From CAZYMI01 sp964648505 (GTDB lineage: Bacteria > Pseudomonadota > Alphaproteobacteria > Micavibrionales > Micavibrionaceae): a stretch of 64,000 nt of DNA. Shown piece after piece: positions 7,257 through 15,940 of the stretch (its first letter is position 1; the number at the start of each line of letters is the position of its first letter). The translations under genes and the position numbers were made by a program. Where the stretch lies: positions 8,833-72,832 of the forward strand of contig CAZYMI010000010.1 of assembly GCA_964648505.1 (NCBI GenBank), given 5' to 3'. The notes beneath the pieces were generated by a model. It made no database searches and was not told the DNA's origin. It saw nothing but the letters and a program-made list of their open reading frames with translations.

Positions 7257-8251
7257 CACAAAATAATTTTACAAGACGTGACATGATGATGGGGGCGGCA
7301 GGGCTTGCAGCGCTTGCAGTAGTTCCAGTCAAATCTTTGCAAGCTGCGCCTGTATTAAAGCCAGAAAGCACAAATCAGGTGCCCGGTTTTTATCATTTTA
7401 CTGTCGGTGACCTGAAAGCAAGCGTAATCGCAGATGGCGCTTTACCACAAGAAGATATAGCTAGCACCTTTGCTATCGGTGCAGATAAAGCCGATGTGCA
7501 GGATGTTCTTGATGCAAAATTTATTCCGAATGCGGGTGCGCACCTTCATTGCAATGCGTTGCTTTTAAGATCAGGCACTCAAGTCATTTTGTTTGATTGT
7601 GGCGGGCAGGTTGCGCCCACAAGTGGAAAGCTTGTTGAAAATTTGAAAGCATCCGGGGTGCATCCGGACCAGGTGTCAAAAGTTATCATATCTCACGCGC
7701 ACCCTGATCATATTTTTGGTGCGGTTGATGAACAGGGTCGCTCTGTTTTTAAAAATGCATCGTTTTTAATTCATGAACAGGAACTAGCGTTCTGGACGGG
7801 GGCGGATGCACAAATGCCGAAATCTTTATTGCCTGCTGAAACACAAAAATGGATGCTTGAAAATGTGAAGTTGAAGCTAGATGTTATCAAACCGCAAATC
7901 CAAACCTTCAAAGCTAATTCTGATTTAGGGCATGGCGTTTCTGCGGTTGATCTTGCAGGCCACACAGCTGGGCATAGCGGATTTTTGATATCGTCTGGAT
8001 CGGATAGTCTTTTACATTTTGCTGATGCAGCACATTTATACGCCACAGCCTTGCCCCATCCGGAATGGAAAGTTTTGTATGATTATGACGCCGATAAAGC
8101 CATTCAAACGCGCAAAACTTTGTTCGATCAGCTTTCTAAAGATAAAACTCGTGCATTTGGGTATCATTTCCCTTACCCCGGTATTGGCCATGTTGGGGTT
8201 GCCAATAATGTATACGGGTGGGAACAAGAACTGTGGAAGTGGAATATTTAG
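7253..8251 (+). CDS. Tat-exported MBL-fold metallo-hydrolase
   Basis: This 332-aa protein starts with a twin-arginine signal (TRRDMMMGAAGLAAL) and so is probably exported folded to the periplasm. The metallo-beta-lactamase metal site is complete at the start: H148-x-H150-x-D152-H153 in ISHAHPDH, followed by the later AGHTAGHSGF and FADAAH metal ligands. The start at 7253 overlaps the previous stop by 4 bases (ATGA), with AAAGG upstream. Family members hydrolyse esters, lactones, thioesters or sulfates; which of these applies is not visible. It is the last gene of the plus-strand run and converges on the DUF3833 gene. Confidence 0.88.
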   Translation: MTQNNFTRRDMMMGAAGLAALAVVPVKSLQAAPVLKPESTNQVPGFYHFTVGDLKASVIADGALPQEDIASTFAIGADKADVQDVLDAKFIPNAGAHLHCNALLLRSGTQVILFDCGGQVAPTSGKLVENLKASGVHPDQVSKVIISHAHPDHIFGAVDEQGRSVFKNASFLIHEQELAFWTGADAQMPKSLLPAETQKWMLENVKLKLDVIKPQIQTFKANSDLGHGVSAVDLAGHTAGHSGFLISSGSDSLLHFADAAHLYATALPHPEWKVLYDYDADKAIQTRKTLFDQLSKDKTRAFGYHFPYPGIGHVGVANNVYGWEQELWKWNI

Positions 8252-8254
8252 CCT

Positions 8255-8791
8255 TTAGTCTTTCCGAAAAAAGATATAGACGTCACCTAACCGAATTCCA
8301 AAGCGCGTAATTGTTGCTTTGTTGAAAAGTGTTTTGTCATCTTGTAAATACATCCAATCATCAAAACGAACGTTCCAAATATTCCCATCTACCGGCAGTT
8401 TAAAGGCATATTTGAAATTAAAAGCGTTGCCACTGCTTTTACCTTTAGCTATTCCGATTACATTTTTAGCGTGCCCTTCATAAGAGTTGGGTCCGGTTTT
8501 TGTAATTGTCCAGATCTTCTGCTCTTTTTCGCCATCGGCATAAACAAAATCTTCTGTCAGGATTAGTTTTTGTGTTTCACTATTCCATACGCCGTTAATA
8601 TCGACAACAAATTGTCTTCGTACTTTACCAAAGCGATCTTGGAATACGCCCCATGCTTTTGTATGACCGTTAAAATAATCCTCGATCACAAGTTTTGGTG
8701 TTGCGTTAGAATAATCAAGAACCGTCACTGAAGTGCATCCAGGCAAAAATAGTGCAAATAAAAGGGCATAAAAGGTAAAAAATCTTTTCAT
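8255..8791 (-). CDS. DUF3833-family lipoprotein
   Basis: The protein has 178 aa from the ATG at 8791 (a TTG precedes it at 8794). It has a lipoprotein signal, MKRFFTFYALLFALFLPGC, with Cys19 as the lipidation site. The mature part is beta-rich with repeated Trp/Phe positions (GVFQDRFGKVRRQF, WNVRFDDWMY), typical of DUF3833. Homologues sit in Cfa-methyltransferase operons, and it ends the same arrangement here, 6 bases after the MFS gene. It probably acts at the membrane in lipid handling, but that is inference. Confidence 0.82.
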   Translation of the reverse strand: MKRFFTFYALLFALFLPGCTSVTVLDYSNATPKLVIEDYFNGHTKAWGVFQDRFGKVRRQFVVDINGVWNSETQKLILTEDFVYADGEKEQKIWTITKTGPNSYEGHAKNVIGIAKGKSSGNAFNFKYAFKLPVDGNIWNVRFDDWMYLQDDKTLFNKATITRFGIRLGDVYIFFRKD

Positions 8792-8797
8792 CAAATC

Positions 8798-10096
8798 TTA
8801 TACGGTTGGCAGATGCTTTTGGATCACTGCGATATCAGCCTGTTCAAGCGTATAGTGGCGCATCAGGGCAATTGCAGCCATTTTAAAAGCGATAGGTATT
8901 GTGGAGTAAAATAAAATAATTGGCCATAAGATTTCTGATGATGGCGTGAAACCAAGCCATTCTATTGCAGGTAACGCGAGGCCTGCTGCGAGTGCAAGAG
9001 CCAGTTTGGTGGCCATACCCCATAAGGCAAAGAACAGGCCGGCACGATCCTCGCCTGAATAAGCGCGGTCAATGTCAATCACATCAGCCTGCATGGATGA
9101 TGGTAGTGCAAGGTCAGCCCCCAAACACAGCCCCGTAAGAACTGACATAGTTATAAAGAGTATCTGGTCGCCTTCGCCAATGAAAGGGACAAGCGCAAAA
9201 AATATGCAAGATAATACCATGGCCGTAGACCAGGATTTGTTTTTGCCAAAATATCTGCTGCACAGACTCCAAAAAGGCACGCTTATGACCCCACATAAAA
9301 AATAAATAAACAAAATAGGCCCTGCAAGGTTAGGTAAGCCGAGTACATGTGTAACAAAAAGTAAGAATAAAGTGGCAGGCAGCCCATTGGCCAGGCCATT
9401 CAACAGATAGGCTGATACAAGTATGCAAAAAGGTTTATTCATCAATAGTATTTTTAGATTGCGCCGTGTGGGCATGCTCGATGACAGTGTTTTTATTCTG
9501 GGTACAAAAACAAGAAATAAAATTGTTGTCACAGGCAATAAAATCAGTGTTGTTATTGCGAGTGTGTATAAGGCAGATCGGGCTTGTTCGGCATGCGTAA
9601 AACCAAGTAATGCAATCAGAAAAAGGCAAACCAAAACCCCGCACACTGTAAAAGCTTCCCGCCAGCCAGAAATGCGTGTTCGCTCGTGATAATCTTTAGA
9701 TAATTCAGCCCCCAGCGCGTTGAGCGGTAAAATCATCATGGTCCATCCTAAATATAAAAGACATGACCAGAATAATAAATATAATGCACCTACCGATGTT
9801 TGCGGCACAAGTAAAAACCATGCCGATAGCATGGTGAGTGGTAACCCTGTAGCGACAAACAAATGACGTCTGCCAAAGGTGCTTTTTGATCGGTCTGATG
9901 CGATGCCAATTGCAAGGTCACTCAGCATATCCCACAATCGGGCCAGAAGCAGAATAACGCCAACTGTTCCAAGGCCAATGCCCAAGGTTTCGCCATAATA
10001 GGCAGGCAGAAAAATATAGACAGGCGTTGTTAGAAATGCGAGCGGAAGCGCGGGTAAGGCGTAAAAAAATAAGATGGATTTTTTTACATGCAGCAT
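8798..10096 (-). CDS. MFS transporter, GPH (glycoside-pentoside-hexuronide) type
   Basis: This is a 12-helix permease of 432 aa from the ATG at 10096, which overlaps the end of the LD-carboxypeptidase gene by 13 bases. A longer frame exists but would add a polar lead before the first helix. GPH features are the early WDMLSDLAIGIASDR and FGRRHLF loop between helices 2 and 3, and DRAGLFFALWGMATKL in the second half. Sugar transport is the family's classic role. Members inside Cfa/DUF1365/photolyase operons have no proven substrate, so a lipid- or stress-related role is possible. Confidence 0.85.
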   Translation of the reverse strand: MLHVKKSILFFYALPALPLAFLTTPVYIFLPAYYGETLGIGLGTVGVILLLARLWDMLSDLAIGIASDRSKSTFGRRHLFVATGLPLTMLSAWFLLVPQTSVGALYLLFWSCLLYLGWTMMILPLNALGAELSKDYHERTRISGWREAFTVCGVLVCLFLIALLGFTHAEQARSALYTLAITTLILLPVTTILFLVFVPRIKTLSSSMPTRRNLKILLMNKPFCILVSAYLLNGLANGLPATLFLLFVTHVLGLPNLAGPILFIYFLCGVISVPFWSLCSRYFGKNKSWSTAMVLSCIFFALVPFIGEGDQILFITMSVLTGLCLGADLALPSSMQADVIDIDRAYSGEDRAGLFFALWGMATKLALALAAGLALPAIEWLGFTPSSEILWPIILFYSTIPIAFKMAAIALMRHYTLEQADIAVIQKHLPTV

Positions 10097-11001
10097 GATG
10101 CAAAAGAAATTGTAGATTGAATGTTCGTGCATTCAAGCGTTACGTTATGCCCGACAGGTAAAGTAATAAGCCGTGGTCCATGACCAAAAGGCGCATTAAA
10201 AGCAACAGGTATGCCCAGCGAACCAAAAGCATAGCGCGCAATTTCAATTTCGCTAAATCCAAAAGGGCGACCCGTATCAATTAAATTAACATTCTGCCCA
10301 ATGATGATACCAGCAATGTTCAACCGGGCAGCAAGTTGAGCAAGGGCAAGATAGGCGCGATCTAGCCTGTTTAGTTCTTCGCCGATATCTTCAAGAAACA
10401 GAATTGCACCATCAGGTATCTTTAAAGATCCGCTTGCTAAAAGGGCGATTAAAACAGAAATATTGCCACCAAAAAGAGGACCCTTGGCTGCGCCTTGAGT
10501 GATACAATCTCCGGCCCAATTGTAAGAAACTGGGGCACCTGAGATAACATCTATTAACGCTTGAACATCATCGTTTTCTGGGTGAGAAGCAAGCCAGTTC
10601 AGCATCGGGCCATGAAAAGTTGTAAGGGGCGCATAAACAGAAATAGAATTTAGTAGTGCCGTCGTGTCACTCATGCCAATAATAACTTTTTTTGAATGGG
10701 CTATAGCGGCATAATCAAGATGCGGCACAAGTTCTAGGGAACGGTTTCCACCCCCTGCAAAAATAATCCCATGAACATCTTTTTTATTATTAATCAGATC
10801 ATGGAAAGCATTTAAGCGTTCCGTCAGTGTTCCTGAAAGCTGAGTTTTTTCGTATCTATTTTTTGATTGTGGGTGTAGTAATACATTAAATCCCGCTTTT
10901 TCTAATACAGCTTTTCCCGCGTCCACTCGCGCTGGGTCGACATAACTTCCCGGCGCGCAAACGCCAAAAGTTTGGCCAAAAATAAGGGGCGTGGGATTCA
11001 T
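10084..11001 (-). CDS. ldcA: LD-carboxypeptidase (peptidase family S66, LdcA/MccF type)
   Basis: LdcA removes the terminal D-Ala from murein tetrapeptides during cytoplasmic peptidoglycan recycling; MccF relatives cleave microcin C. The protein has 305 aa. The S66 catalytic Ser is S111 in IIGMSDTTALL, Glu204 lies in LFLEDIGEELNRLDR, and His274 in NAPFGHGPR. The start shares one base with the cfa stop (TAATG), and its own end overlaps the transporter. It sits inside the lipid-modification operon, an unusual partner that links it at least transcriptionally to membrane and wall stress. A murein versus peptide-antibiotic substrate cannot be decided here. Confidence 0.9.
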   Translation of the reverse strand: MNPTPLIFGQTFGVCAPGSYVDPARVDAGKAVLEKAGFNVLLHPQSKNRYEKTQLSGTLTERLNAFHDLINNKKDVHGIIFAGGGNRSLELVPHLDYAAIAHSKKVIIGMSDTTALLNSISVYAPLTTFHGPMLNWLASHPENDDVQALIDVISGAPVSYNWAGDCITQGAAKGPLFGGNISVLIALLASGSLKIPDGAILFLEDIGEELNRLDRAYLALAQLAARLNIAGIIIGQNVNLIDTGRPFGFSEIEIARYAFGSLGIPVAFNAPFGHGPRLITLPVGHNVTLECTNIQSTISFASCCM

Positions 11002-12293
11002 TACATTTTCGTAGGTTTGCTGATACCAATCTGAATAACATCGATTGTACCTGCATTAAAACCAGCCTGACAATAGGCGAAATATTGTTCCCAAAGCCTT
11101 TTAAAACGTAAGTCGCGGTTACGTGACTGCAGTTTAGGCCAAACAGCCTGAAAGCGATCATTCCATATTTTAAGCGTTTGGGCGTAATCGCGCCCAAAGC
11201 ATAAGGTTCTGTTTTGCACTAATCCTGCCTTAGAAATAGCGCGCGATAAAACTGTTTTTGAAGGCAGCATACCGCCGGGGAAAATATAACGCTGTATATA
11301 ATCGGCTGATCGCCTGTAATCATCAAAGCTTTCTTCTTCTATGGTGATTATTTGTAAAACAGCTTTTCCGCCAGCAACCAAACTTTTGTTGATAATATCA
11401 AAATAAGTGGGCCAATATTTTTCACCAACCGCTTCAAACATTTCAATGGAGACAATGCGGTCAAAGTGACCCTTGATATCGCGGTAATCTTGTAAGGCAA
11501 GGGAAATTCTATCTGATAAGCCTGCCTTTTGAATGCGGTCTTGTGCGTAATCAAATTGAGCTTTTGAAATTGTAATGCAAGTAATTTTACAATCACAATG
11601 TGTTGCTGCGTATTCAGCAAAGCCGCCCCAGCCGCAGCCAATTTCAAGAATATGGTGATGCGCTTCTAAATCCAGATGTTTTAAAATTTCAGCATATTTT
11701 GCTTCCTGCGCTTCTTTAAGATCAAAATTTTGATTATCAAACAAGGCCGATGAATAGGTCATGGTAGGGTCCAGCCATGCAGCATAAAAATCATTACCAA
11801 GATCGTAATGTGCGTAAATATTCTTCTTTGATCCTGATCGACTGTTAGGTTTTAAAATATGCGAAAGCCATGAAAGCCTGCGAAACCAGGATTTTCCCAT
11901 GAGCGCATTTTGAAGAAAACGTTCATTGCGTAAGACCATTTCAAAAAATTCCGCCATGTTGGGCGATGACCAATCACCATCAAGGTAGGATTCACAAAAA
12001 GCAAGCTTTCCACCAATCATAAAGCGGCGCACCATCCGGTCATCATGCACAATAAGAATACCGTTTGGTCCGTTTTCCTTACCAAGAAACTGCAATTTTT
12101 TTCCATCGGGCAGGATAACATCCATGGTTCCAATTTGAATTTTTGAAAAAATATAAATCGCAAGCCGCATCGCCCGTGAAGGTTTATAGGCGTTTGGGCA
12201 GCGCGCGCTTTTAATTAAAAAGTGTCTTATAGATGCAGGGGTTCGAATAACAAAATCGGCAGGTTTGAAAAGGTAATCGGACAGCTGAGACAT
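11001..12293 (-). CDS. cfa: Cyclopropane-fatty-acyl-phospholipid synthase family methyltransferase
   Basis: SAM-dependent enzymes of this family add a methylene or methyl group to double bonds of membrane lipid acyl chains. The protein has 430 aa. An N-terminal lipid-binding part is followed by IYAHYDLGNDFYAAWLD and the SAM site LEIGCGWGGFAEYAA (about 217-230). The active-site region IVSIEMFEAVGEKYWPTYF is present, and the end carries FNAGTIDVIQI. The partners (FAD oxidoreductase, DUF1365) match the set in which paralogues make methylated or furan fatty acids in Rhodobacter-type bacteria. The product may therefore be a methylated rather than a cyclopropane lipid. A 101-base gap separates it from DUF1365. 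Confidence 0.92.
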   Translation of the reverse strand: MSQLSDYLFKPADFVIRTPASIRHFLIKSARCPNAYKPSRAMRLAIYIFSKIQIGTMDVILPDGKKLQFLGKENGPNGILIVHDDRMVRRFMIGGKLAFCESYLDGDWSSPNMAEFFEMVLRNERFLQNALMGKSWFRRLSWLSHILKPNSRSGSKKNIYAHYDLGNDFYAAWLDPTMTYSSALFDNQNFDLKEAQEAKYAEILKHLDLEAHHHILEIGCGWGGFAEYAATHCDCKITCITISKAQFDYAQDRIQKAGLSDRISLALQDYRDIKGHFDRIVSIEMFEAVGEKYWPTYFDIINKSLVAGGKAVLQIITIEEESFDDYRRSADYIQRYIFPGGMLPSKTVLSRAISKAGLVQNRTLCFGRDYAQTLKIWNDRFQAVWPKLQSRNRDLRFKRLWEQYFAYCQAGFNAGTIDVIQIGISKPTKM

Positions 12294-12394
12294 GATGATT
12301 TCTTTAGATAGTTTTTTTTAAAGTTGTTCTGGAACTTTAGAATGTAGCTCTTTATTCGGGTTTTGCCGACATTCAGATCACTAAAATGGCCAGA

Positions 12395-13159
12395 TTAAGT
12401 GATATTTTTTTCAAGCGGAGGGGGCCTTTTGATGTATTTTGCCCCCTTTATCCACAGTTTTAGAGCTTGCCAGTGAATACCAAAGGTAATTTTAACGATT
12501 TGAAGTGGGATAGAAAAGAAAGCTTTCAACATGGTGGTATCTTTAAGCGGGGCCGCTTGCCCGTCCCAGGTTGCGGTTAAAATTTTACCATCAGGCTGGA
12601 ACTGGTGAATAGCAATATTAAGTGTATGTGATGGTTGCTGAAGACGGAATCTGTATAAACAATCCATCTGGATAAAGGGGGAAACATAAAAGACCTTGTC
12701 ACAACTTTGTTCAATCCAGCCGCCTGCTTTTAAGTCTGTTTCACGCACAGGAATAAAATAGCAATGTTGCTGACCAAAAGTATTTTTTACCTGATATAAA
12801 ATGGCACATAAATTCCGGCTGTTATCATAGCAAAAATAAAGGGTGAGGGGAGAGAATGACCAGCCTAAAATACGTGGAAAAGTCAGCATAAAAATCTTTC
12901 CGTCCGAAAGATCAAGGCCGCGTTCCTGCGCACAATTTTTAATCCATGTTTTTATAGGTGTGCCGTCTCTTTGTCCGTTTTTTTTGTCTGAAATTGAAAA
13001 GAGATTAAAGGCATTATAAGATAAAAATCGCCATCTTTTTTGTGTCGTCAAATCATCTAGATCAATAAAAAAGCTGTAAACTTTGTAACGAAAGTCATGC
13101 TCAAAAGGCTGGTGACGCTTGTGGTAGACATAACCTGTATAAAGTGTACTGTTTTGCAT
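12395..13159 (-). CDS. DUF1365 domain protein
   Basis: This 254-aa protein starts at the ATG at 13159, which overlaps the oxidoreductase stop as TAATG; a longer frame is not needed. Typical DUF1365 stretches are visible: YTGYVYHKRHQPFEHDFRY at the start, FMLTFPRILGWSFSPLTLYF in the middle, and VFYVSPFIQMDCLYRF. The family has no settled biochemical role but is found almost always between a FAD amine-oxidase-like protein and a Cfa-like methyltransferase, as here. That supports a function in acyl-chain modification. It is predicted cytoplasmic or peripheral. Confidence 0.9.
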   Translation of the reverse strand: MQNSTLYTGYVYHKRHQPFEHDFRYKVYSFFIDLDDLTTQKRWRFLSYNAFNLFSISDKKNGQRDGTPIKTWIKNCAQERGLDLSDGKIFMLTFPRILGWSFSPLTLYFCYDNSRNLCAILYQVKNTFGQQHCYFIPVRETDLKAGGWIEQSCDKVFYVSPFIQMDCLYRFRLQQPSHTLNIAIHQFQPDGKILTATWDGQAAPLKDTTMLKAFFSIPLQIVKITFGIHWQALKLWIKGAKYIKRPPPLEKNIT

Positions 13160-14433
13160 TATCCCTTGCAATGCTTTCCGGCCGGAGAAATATCCTCGAC
13201 GACCCATGGTCTTTTCACGCCACCAATCATTTCAGCAACTGCTAAGCCCGATGACAAGCCATCTTCATGGAAGCCGTTGCCACACCAGGCGCCGCAAAAC
13301 CATATGCCGCTTTTTCCTTGAATTGTATGAAGGTTTTTCCATCCCAAAAGTGCCTTAGGGGTAAAGTGAGGATGATGATAAATATGTTTAGAAAGTATAT
13401 GTTCAGGCGCGATAGGCTGCTCAGGGTTTAGTGTGACAAAAACATTTGGTTTTGTAACAAAGGGTTGAAGTTTATTCATCCAGTATGTGACGGCAACGCC
13501 TTGTTTGTGGGATGATAAATAATTCCAGCTAGACCAGCTTTTTTGCAACCGAGGCATAAATCTTTTATCTGTGTGCAAATAAACGTTATTTTCAAGATAG
13601 GGGAAAGACTGCAAAATATCTTTTTCTGCCTGGCTTGCATCATCAAGAAGGGCTAGCGACTGATCGGCGTGGCACGCCAGAATAATCTGATCAAAATGTT
13701 CTATCCGGCCCTTGCTTGTTTGAAGCTTAACAAGGCCGTTATGTCTGTGAAGGCGGGTTACTTTTTCTGCTTTACGAATATCAGCTTTCATTTCATTTTT
13801 TATTTTCTCGATATATTTTTTGCTGCCGCCATCAACGGTGCGCCACTTCGGCCGATCACCAAGATTGAGCAAGCCATGATTGTCACAAAAACGAACAAAC
13901 TGGCTTAAGGGATATTGGCCAACGACATCTGATTGCGCAGACCAGATAGCCGCAGCCATGGGCAACAGATGATTTTGTATAAATACTTTTGAATATTTCT
14001 TTTGTTCTAGATAGCTTGAAAGCGATAAGTCTGAATATTCGTCTTTATAAGCGTCTAAGGGTGCAGTTTTATAAAATCGAACAATATCAAACAACATTTT
14101 ATAATAACGCCAAGAAAATAAATTTCTTTTTTGTGCAAACAAAGCGTTGCTTGAATATTCAAACGCACCATTATCAAGCGATATTCCGAAAGACATATCG
14201 GTATCGATGGTTTTAACATCCAGATGATTAAAAAGCGCAATAAGGTTTGGGTATGTTCTTTCGTTATAAACAATAAAACCGGTATCAACGCAAAGGTCTG
14301 TGATAGGTGTCACTGTGTTTGAATGCCCGCCTAAACGTTCATCTTGTTCAAATAAAGTTACGTTGTGTGCAGAGCCGAGCAGCCAAGCTGCACTTAACCC
14401 TGAGATGCCTGAGCCTATTACAGCGATATTCAT
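13159..14433 (-). CDS. FAD-dependent amine-oxidase-like oxidoreductase
   Basis: This 424-aa flavoprotein has the N-terminal dinucleotide motif IAVIGSGISGLSAAWLL and the downstream FEQDERLGGHSNTV typical of amine-oxidase/desaturase relatives. The C-terminal FAD contact is GIWFCGAWCGNGFHEDGLSSG. Homologues in this operon type act with Cfa-like methyltransferases on unsaturated acyl chains; the UfaO-like role in furan fatty acid formation is known from Rhodobacter, and applying it here is inference. Its start overlaps the photolyase stop (ATGA), and its stop overlaps DUF1365 (TAATG). Confidence 0.9.
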   Translation of the reverse strand: MNIAVIGSGISGLSAAWLLGSAHNVTLFEQDERLGGHSNTVTPITDLCVDTGFIVYNERTYPNLIALFNHLDVKTIDTDMSFGISLDNGAFEYSSNALFAQKRNLFSWRYYKMLFDIVRFYKTAPLDAYKDEYSDLSLSSYLEQKKYSKVFIQNHLLPMAAAIWSAQSDVVGQYPLSQFVRFCDNHGLLNLGDRPKWRTVDGGSKKYIEKIKNEMKADIRKAEKVTRLHRHNGLVKLQTSKGRIEHFDQIILACHADQSLALLDDASQAEKDILQSFPYLENNVYLHTDKRFMPRLQKSWSSWNYLSSHKQGVAVTYWMNKLQPFVTKPNVFVTLNPEQPIAPEHILSKHIYHHPHFTPKALLGWKNLHTIQGKSGIWFCGAWCGNGFHEDGLSSGLAVAEMIGGVKRPWVVEDISPAGKHCKG

Positions 14434-15860
14434 TCAACACCTTTTGTCATTTGAAAGGCAGCAAGGGCAGCATCGCGCGCTGTGGCGTGATCCACAATAG
14501 GGTGAGGGTAATCAACGCCAAGTAAAACACCCGATTGCTTTAAAATCAAAGGCGGAGCATCCCAGGGCTTGTGAATAAAGTCTGAAGACATATTTTTAAG
14601 TTCGGGTACATAGTGACGCACATAAGAACCATCCGGATCAAATTTCTCGCCTTGTAACACAGGATTAAAAATACGGAAATAAGGTGCAGCATCGGCACCG
14701 CAACCAGCAATCCACTGCCAGCTTGCAGCATTATTGGCAAGATCAGCGTCCACAAGCGTGTCCCAGAACCATTTTTCACCGTGGTGCCAGTGCAGGCGTA
14801 AGTTTTTAACCAGAAAACTACCGACAATCATGCGTACGCGGTTATGCATCCATCCGGTTTGCCACAATTGGCGCATTCCGGCATCAATAATAGGATAGCC
14901 TGTTTGGCCTTTTTGCCATTGGGTTAGAGCGCGCGGGTTATCATTCCACGGAAATAGTTCAAAGCGACTTTGAAGGGGTTTTATTGGCAAAGCTGGAAAA
15001 TGAAAAAGTAGGTGATAAGAAAATTCACGCCAGCCGAGTTCTGAGAGAAAATGATCACCATCTTTTTCAAAGCCTTGTGCAACCATAGCCTGCCGCACAG
15101 CATGCCAAACAGTTCGAGGTGAAATTTCACCAAAATGCAGATAGGGGGAAAGGCGAGATACTTTTTCCAGATCAGGGCGATTGCGATCTTCTTTATAGCC
15201 GCTAAGACCATGTTCGATAAAGCGTTTGAGTTTGGCTTTGGCACCAATTTCCCCCGGTTGCCAATCATGTTCTATCTGGCGGTGCCATTGAATTGAAGGT
15301 AAAAGGCCCAAATCATTAATAGACCCTTGATCTTTGAAGGTTGCAAGCTGTAAAACAGGGGCAGGTTTTGGCAAGGGCGGCCCGCCTGCTTTTACGCAGC
15401 CTTTTCGAAAAAAAGGCGTAAAAACTTTATAAGGGGTTCCATCATCTTTTAAAACTTCCCAAGGCTCGTAAAGCAGCGATGCATTAAAGCTTTTTATTGT
15501 TATTCCACGCGCTGAAAGCGTTTCTTTAATTTTCTTATCCCGGGCAATAGAAAAGGATTCATAAAGCCTGTTCCAGTATAGATGCTGAGCTTTTGTTTGT
15601 GTTATCAGATTTTCTAGTATATCAAGCGGGTTTCCATGCCGAATAACCAGTTTTCCAGAGAGCGATTTATTTAAAGCCGTAAGGGCATGGTGTAGCCACA
15701 CGCGCGATGCGCCGCCCAAGCGCCAGTCCCCCGGCGTTTCGTCATCGAGTATATAAATCGGGAGAACAGCGCCTTGGTTTGCTGCTTCTATAAGGGCGGG
15801 GTTGTCATCAAGCCGCAGATCTTGCCGAAACCATAAAATTGCAACAGAAGAGGTGTTCAT
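14430..15860 (-). CDS. phrB: Deoxyribodipyrimidine photo-lyase (class I, PhrB)
   Basis: Photolyase repairs UV-made cyclobutane pyrimidine dimers using FAD and an antenna chromophore. The protein has 476 aa. The N-terminal antenna domain begins ILWFRQDLRLDDNPAL. The FAD-binding half contains SRLSPYLHFGEISPRTVW, LGWREFSYHLLFHFP, TGYPIIDAGMRQLWQTGWMH and NNAASWQWIAGCGADAAPY, all class I signatures. It is the first gene of the minus-strand lipid and stress operon that runs down to 8255, so light or photo-oxidative control of the whole operon is likely. The 80-base gap to the divergent methyltransferase gene must hold the promoter. Confidence 0.96.
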   Translation of the reverse strand: MNTSSVAILWFRQDLRLDDNPALIEAANQGAVLPIYILDDETPGDWRLGGASRVWLHHALTALNKSLSGKLVIRHGNPLDILENLITQTKAQHLYWNRLYESFSIARDKKIKETLSARGITIKSFNASLLYEPWEVLKDDGTPYKVFTPFFRKGCVKAGGPPLPKPAPVLQLATFKDQGSINDLGLLPSIQWHRQIEHDWQPGEIGAKAKLKRFIEHGLSGYKEDRNRPDLEKVSRLSPYLHFGEISPRTVWHAVRQAMVAQGFEKDGDHFLSELGWREFSYHLLFHFPALPIKPLQSRFELFPWNDNPRALTQWQKGQTGYPIIDAGMRQLWQTGWMHNRVRMIVGSFLVKNLRLHWHHGEKWFWDTLVDADLANNAASWQWIAGCGADAAPYFRIFNPVLQGEKFDPDGSYVRHYVPELKNMSSDFIHKPWDAPPLILKQSGVLLGVDYPHPIVDHATARDAALAAFQMTKGVE

Positions 15861-15940
15861 AGATTTTTATACGTTATCTTTGAGTATATGGATTGTTAAG
15901 GCTTGAACATTCTTGCAAACGAAGCCAAAGTTATAAGGAA

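Noticed and set aside
12294..12394. AAAGTT/AACTTT stem near a T8 run as terminator between DUF1365 and cfa
   Set aside because: On the transcribed (minus) strand the stem is followed by A's, not U's, so it does not fit an intrinsic terminator.
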